Source of the DNA: Alkalibacterium iburiense
Lineage (GTDB): Bacteria; Bacillota; Bacilli; Lactobacillales; Carnobacteriaceae_A
Direction of reading: 5' to 3'
Length of the DNA: 9,061 nucleotides
Assembly (NCBI RefSeq): GCF_039521845.1
Contig: NZ_BAAACW010000033.1
Location: forward strand, 1-9,061
Shown: positions 6,048-9,061 of the stretch, piece by piece
Position numbering within the stretch: the first letter of the stretch is position 1
How the letters are laid out: every line of letters begins with the position of its first letter
Position numbers and translations under genes: made by a program
Notes under the pieces: model-generated
Seen by the model: the letters and a program-made list of their open reading frames with translations, nothing else
What the model was told of the DNA's origin: nothing
The model's database searches: none

Positions 6048-6944
6048 GTGGAAGCGGTAATCGAAATGAAGCAACTAAAGAAAAGATTCGGGAAAACAAA
6101 GGCATTAAAAGACGTCACGTTTCAAGTCAACAAAGGGGAAGTCGTTGGCTTTATCGGTCCGAACGGGGCAGGGAAGTCGACAACGATTCGTATATTGCTA
6201 GGCTTAATACAGGCCGATAGTGGAAAAGCGACGATGTTTAATCAGGATGTCTGGGAGGATGCCGTATCTATTCACGAAAGAGTGGCTTATGTTCCAGGAG
6301 ATGTCAATTTATGGCCTCAGTTAACGGGTGGGGAAGTTATCGACTTATTTTTAAGTATGAGAGGAAAAAAAGTCAATAAAGAACGAAAGGCTGAACTCAT
6401 TAAGCGGTTTGAATTTGATCCCACTAAAAAGTGTCAGGCCTACTCGAAAGGGAATCGACAAAAAGTCGCTTTAATTGCTGCTTTTGCGGCCGATGCAGAC
6501 GTCTATATCTTCGACGAACCCACTTCCGGATTGGATCCCTTGCAGGAACGTATCTTTCAGGAATACGTTCAGGAAGTGAAAGCAAAAGGAGCCAGTGTTT
6601 TGTTATCTAGTCATATTTTATCTGAGGTTGAACAAATCTGTGATAAAGTGGCTATTATTAGACAAGGAGAAATTGTCGAAGAAGGAAATCTCGCAGATTT
6701 GAGACACTTGACACGAACCCTTTTAACAGTCGAAACGAAAGAAGCCGTTCCGACATTAAAGGATCAGCCTTGGGCTCACCACGTGAAAGAGGAAGAGGGT
6801 GCGTATGTCTTCCAGTTGGACAGCGATTATATGGATGACTTTTTGCAGTTTATTCGTCCTTATACTGTGGTAAAACTTGAAAGTGCGCCTCCTAAATTAG
6901 AAGACTTATTTATGCGTCATTATGAGAGGGAAGGTGACTCATAA
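6048..6944 (+). CDS. ABC exporter ATP-binding protein with atypical Q-loop (COG3559-partner type)
   Basis: A 298-residue ATPase expected to drive the large permease encoded next. Walker A GPNGAGKS (37-44), Walker B VYIFDEP (152-158), D-loop GLDPLQ (161-166) and switch His189 in LSSH are canonical. Two positions differ from standard ABC proteins: the Q-loop reads YVPGD, with Gly84 instead of Gln, and the signature reads YSKGNRQK (132-139) instead of LSGGQ. Both variants recur in ATPases paired with 'exporter of polyketide antibiotics' permeases, so they look like subfamily traits rather than damage. The start is GTG, chosen because AGAGGAGG (6033-6040) is spaced 7 nt from it; the next in-frame ATG at 6066 lies too far away. 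The C-terminal ~80 residues form an accessory domain ending in the LEDLFMRHY motif. Confidence 0.9.
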   Translation: MEAVIEMKQLKKRFGKTKALKDVTFQVNKGEVVGFIGPNGAGKSTTIRILLGLIQADSGKATMFNQDVWEDAVSIHERVAYVPGDVNLWPQLTGGEVIDLFLSMRGKKVNKERKAELIKRFEFDPTKKCQAYSKGNRQKVALIAAFAADADVYIFDEPTSGLDPLQERIFQEYVQEVKAKGASVLLSSHILSEVEQICDKVAIIRQGEIVEEGNLADLRHLTRTLLTVETKEAVPTLKDQPWAHHVKEEEGAYVFQLDSDYMDDFLQFIRPYTVVKLESAPPKLEDLFMRHYEREGDS

Positions 6945-8543
6945 ATGACTAGTCAAGCATTCAAACAAACCGGTCGTTTATTTGCTTTCTCACTCAAAAA
7001 AGAGTGGGTAAAACTGCTCCTTTGGGTATTGGGATGTTTACTCTTTGTTTTCATAGGTATTTTTGCCTTCGTCGAAATCTATTTTGATCCGGCAGAAAGA
7101 CAAGCTATGGCCATGGCTATGAGCAATCCGGCAATGGAAGCCCTATTCGGCAGAATGATCGGCTCAGACAACTACACCATTGGAGCCATGTATTCTCATA
7201 TGATGACGATTATGACATTGGTCTTATTTTCCATTCAGTCCATTTTGCTAGTCGTTAGAAACACACGTGCAGAAGAGGAAGAAGGCTTAGTTGAAATGCT
7301 TCAGGCCCTCCCTACAGGAAGACTAGCCCATACAGCCTCGACATTGCTCCTCCTGTTTTTAGTCAATGGGGTGGCAGGAATAGGTTCTACAGTAGTTTTA
7401 TCGGCTTTCGGAGAGGCCAGTATCACTGTTGAAGGAGCCGTGCTCACAGGAATCATCTATGGATTAATCGGTCTTATTTTTGGAACGCTCACATTAGTGA
7501 CGGCTCAATTATCGTCTAGTGCCCGTGGAACACAGACTTTATCCTTCGGTCTATTAGGGTTAGCTTATATCTTACGTATTATAGGAGACGGAGGAGTTGA
7601 AGCATTAAGCTGGATTTCTCCATTAGGCTTACTTTACAGTACAGAGCCCTTTGTCTCTAATTATTGGTGGCCTGTGTTTGTTGGAGTAGGCATCACATTC
7701 GTTTTAGTTTTATTATCTTTATATTTGAAGCAGAAAAGAGACTTAGGGTCTGGACTCTTACCAGACCGAGCGGGTAAAAACAAAGCGTCTGCTTTATTGA
7801 AAACACCTTTGGGCTTTGCTTTCCGTTTGTTTAGAACACCCTTTATTGTCTGGACAGTATCCTTAATTCTTTTAGGAGTCACTTACGGATCGGTCATAGG
7901 AGATGTAGAGGCTATTATTCAGGGAAATGAAATTGTTGAACAGGTCCTAGGTGCCGACTCCACTACAAACATGAGTGAACAGTTCATGGTTGTCATCATT
8001 GGTGTTCTGTCTTTAGCAGCTACCATTCCTGTTGTGCAGTCAATCATAAGAATCAGAAGAGAAGAAAAGAAGAACCGTCTGGAACATGTTCTAGCAGGAA
8101 CACGGAGTCGATGGCGTGTCTTAGGTTCCTTTCTTCTGCTCAGTTTACTGACAAGCTTTTGGATGCAAATCATGCAGATGGCTGCTTTCGCTAGCGGAGC
8201 AGTAGCTATGGATTTTGACATCCCCTTATCTGATCCGTTAATTGCAGGGCTCAGCTATTTACCTGCCATCTGGGTGGTATGTGGACTAGCTGTATTATTA
8301 ATCGGTTGGCTACCTAAACAAACCTCACTTGTTTGGCTTTACTTGGGCTTTGCCTTTTTCGTTTTGTATTTCGGAGAACTGTTCAATTTACCTGATTGGC
8401 TCAGGCTGCTTTCGGCTTACGAAGCAGTGCCGGAATACCCCATTGAAAATTTCAGCTGGGGAAGTGCCCTGGTGCTCACCCTCATAGCTGTGGGAATGGC
8501 GAGTGGTGGAATTATAGGATTTAAGCGAAGAGATATCGATTAA
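6945..8543 (+). CDS. Fused 12-helix ABC-2 permease, 'exporter of polyketide antibiotics' type
   Basis: A 532-residue membrane protein, about twice the size of a single ABC-2 permease, with roughly six hydrophobic segments in each half (for example near 22-46, 84-104, 131-155, 162-188, 197-213, 241-261; then 299-319, 346-366, 392-418, 434-456, 461-480, 506-526). The halves share a coupling-helix motif: RAEEEEGLVEMLQALPTGR at 108-126 and RREEKKNRLEHVLAGTRSR at 371-389, showing an internal duplication. The middle sequence KRDLGSGLLPDRAG (264-277) and the C-terminal GFKRRDI are recognisable marks of the COG3559 family, known from actinobacterial tetronasin-type resistance. The ATG abuts the ATPase stop, with AAGGTGA upstream, so translation is coupled. 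It likely works with the ATPase alone, without a second permease. Substrate is inferred to be a lipophilic drug. Confidence 0.87.
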   Translation: MTSQAFKQTGRLFAFSLKKEWVKLLLWVLGCLLFVFIGIFAFVEIYFDPAERQAMAMAMSNPAMEALFGRMIGSDNYTIGAMYSHMMTIMTLVLFSIQSILLVVRNTRAEEEEGLVEMLQALPTGRLAHTASTLLLLFLVNGVAGIGSTVVLSAFGEASITVEGAVLTGIIYGLIGLIFGTLTLVTAQLSSSARGTQTLSFGLLGLAYILRIIGDGGVEALSWISPLGLLYSTEPFVSNYWWPVFVGVGITFVLVLLSLYLKQKRDLGSGLLPDRAGKNKASALLKTPLGFAFRLFRTPFIVWTVSLILLGVTYGSVIGDVEAIIQGNEIVEQVLGADSTTNMSEQFMVVIIGVLSLAATIPVVQSIIRIRREEKKNRLEHVLAGTRSRWRVLGSFLLLSLLTSFWMQIMQMAAFASGAVAMDFDIPLSDPLIAGLSYLPAIWVVCGLAVLLIGWLPKQTSLVWLYLGFAFFVLYFGELFNLPDWLRLLSAYEAVPEYPIENFSWGSALVLTLIAVGMASGGIIGFKRRDID

Positions 8544-8547
8544 AAAT

Positions 8548-8588
8548 AAATCAGATTAAGGGCCTATCGGTCTTTAGTCTGATTTTTT
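8548..8588 (+). terminator. Strong intrinsic terminator of the TetR-exporter operon
   Basis: The arm at 8548-8564 pairs with 8569-8585 over 17 continuous positions (three of them G-U) around a four-base TATC loop. The run of six T residues (8583-8588) follows, partly shared with the stem base. It begins 5 nt after the permease stop codon and cleanly separates this operon from the PadR gene. Its A-run on the left side may also allow some termination on the other strand. Confidence 0.9.
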
Positions 8589-8628
8589 ACTATTTACTTC
8601 ATCAGTCGTAGTAATCTATATCTGACTA

Positions 8629-8644
8629 TGCTATACTAAGTACA
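8629..8644 (+). promoter_or_regulatory. Extended -10 promoter with overlapping palindrome before the PadR gene
   Basis: TGC-TATACT (8629-8637) is an extended -10 element; the 17-nt-upstream -35 position (TAGTAA, 8609-8614) is poor, as is usual for this promoter class. Overlapping it, TACT-A-AGTA (8634-8642) is a perfect 4-bp-arm palindrome. Wider partial symmetry joins GTCGT (8605-8609) with ACGAC (8645-8649). The palindrome is a candidate site for autoregulation by PadR. Confidence 0.5.
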
Positions 8645-8674
8645 ACGACAGTCGGAGTAAAAAGGAGGGAGTGT

Positions 8675-8992
8675 ATGATCAGTTCAGATACCATAAGAGG
8701 ATACAACGATACGTTCCTGCTCTCCCTTTTAAATGAAGGGGATTCTTATGGCTATGCACTTTCTAAGGAGATAAAAGACCGAACGGATGGCTTGTATGCG
8801 ATAAAAGAAACGACCTTGTACTCAGCTTTTACGCGTTTAAAAAAGAATGGGTACATCGAAGCCTACCCGGGAGATGTCACCCAAGGAAAGAAGCGGACGT
8901 ATTACCGTATCACGGCAGATGGGAAAGAGTATTTAAAAGAGAAACAAAAGGAATGGAATATTACCAAACGTGTGGTAGACCAATTGGGGTAG
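8675..8992 (+). CDS. Short PadR-family transcriptional regulator
   Basis: A 105-residue DNA-binding protein consisting almost only of a winged helix, the size of the short (PadR-s2/LmrR-like) subgroup. Diagnostic segments are LLSLLNEGDSYGYALSKEI (15-33), the recognition helix KETTLYSAFTRLKKNGYIE (44-62) and the wing and C-terminal strand KKRTYYRITADGKEYL (72-87). Trp94, in the last helix, is in the region where LmrR-type proteins carry a ligand-stacking Trp, but correspondence is not proven. AAAGGAGG (8661-8668) lies 6 nt before the ATG. It has its own promoter and follows a strong terminator, so it belongs to a new unit whose next gene lies beyond the right edge. Such regulators usually control an adjacent membrane protein or drug exporter and themselves. 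Confidence 0.9.
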   Translation: MISSDTIRGYNDTFLLSLLNEGDSYGYALSKEIKDRTDGLYAIKETTLYSAFTRLKKNGYIEAYPGDVTQGKKRTYYRITADGKEYLKEKQKEWNITKRVVDQLG

Positions 8993-9061
8993 TGTAAAAA
9001 GTTTTATGAAAAAACAAGAAAAAAAGAGAAATACTTCCTCTGATTAACATAAGTGGGAGTA
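8993..9061 (+). other. Spacer with probable ribosome binding site of the next gene
   Basis: This AT-rich stretch after the PadR stop has no hairpin typical of a terminator, so transcription probably continues. GTGGGAG (9053-9059), very similar to the site used by the sensor kinase gene, sits at the edge and suggests a start codon just outside the window. A 13-codon frame at 9006-9047 lacks a ribosome binding site and is not called. Confidence 0.3.

Noticed and set aside
5882..6118. 78-codon frame on the - strand at the TetR/ATPase junction
   Set aside because: Antisense across two well-supported genes with a tight coupled junction.
6285..6470. Altered Q-loop and signature of the second ATPase as signs of a dead gene
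   Set aside because: Walker A, Walker B and the switch His are intact, the frame is open, and the same variants are known in the subfamily.
7661..8221. Two frames on the - strand (73 and 100 codons) inside the large permease
   Set aside because: Antisense of hydrophobic coding sequence; no start signals or family similarity.
9006..9047. 13-codon frame MKKQEKKR... after padR
   Set aside because: Poly-A-driven composition and no ribosome binding site; more likely leader sequence of the next gene.

Overview
The window reads as AT-rich DNA from a low-GC Gram-positive bacterium (Bacillota). The evidence is strong AGGAGG-type ribosome binding sites before most genes, sigma-A-like promoters, short intergenic gaps and intrinsic terminators. 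The protein style and the very acidic extracytoplasmic loops would suit a Lactobacillales/Carnobacteriaceae-type or other salt- or alkali-tolerant member, but that placement is inference; genus cannot be settled by reading. All complete genes lie on the + strand, all look intact, and no tRNA, rRNA, IS element, CRISPR array or phage gene was seen.

The window holds three consecutive regulator/transport modules. Module 1 (about 55-5292) is a two-component system followed by a three-gene ABC-2 exporter: a six-helix HisKA_3 sensor kinase (111-1217), a NarL/LuxR-type response regulator (1245-1889), an ABC ATPase (1980-2912) and two ABC-2 permeases (2926-4200, 4201-5292). Gene order and protein types match the Bacillus lnrJKLMN (yfiJKLMN) arrangement, which confers resistance to linear polyenes. 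An intrinsic terminator separates the regulator genes from the transporter genes.

Module 2 (about 5306-8588) is a TetR-type repressor (5395-6045), an ABC ATPase with a non-standard Q-loop and signature (6048-6944), and a 12-helix internally duplicated permease of the 'exporter of polyketide antibiotics' (COG3559-like) type (6945-8543). The genes are nearly contiguous and probably form one autoregulated operon. Between modules 1 and 2 is the most striking non-coding element: two copies of a palindromic TetR-type site in inverted orientation flanking a candidate promoter. The same arms fold into a hairpin with a short T-run that could end module 1 transcription. A strong 17-bp-stem terminator closes module 2.

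Module 3 (about 8629 to the right edge) begins with a short PadR-family regulator (8675-8992) behind an extended -10 promoter that overlaps a small palindrome. Its partner gene probably starts just beyond the window.

Together the genes suggest a defence/efflux neighbourhood against lipophilic antibiotics or membrane-active compounds. One pump is controlled by membrane signalling and one by a ligand-binding TetR repressor, and a third, PadR-controlled unit begins at the edge. No wholly new system is evident. The regulatory DNA at 5306-5360, the altered ATP-binding box of the kinase and the acidic ectodomains of the permeases deserve a second look.
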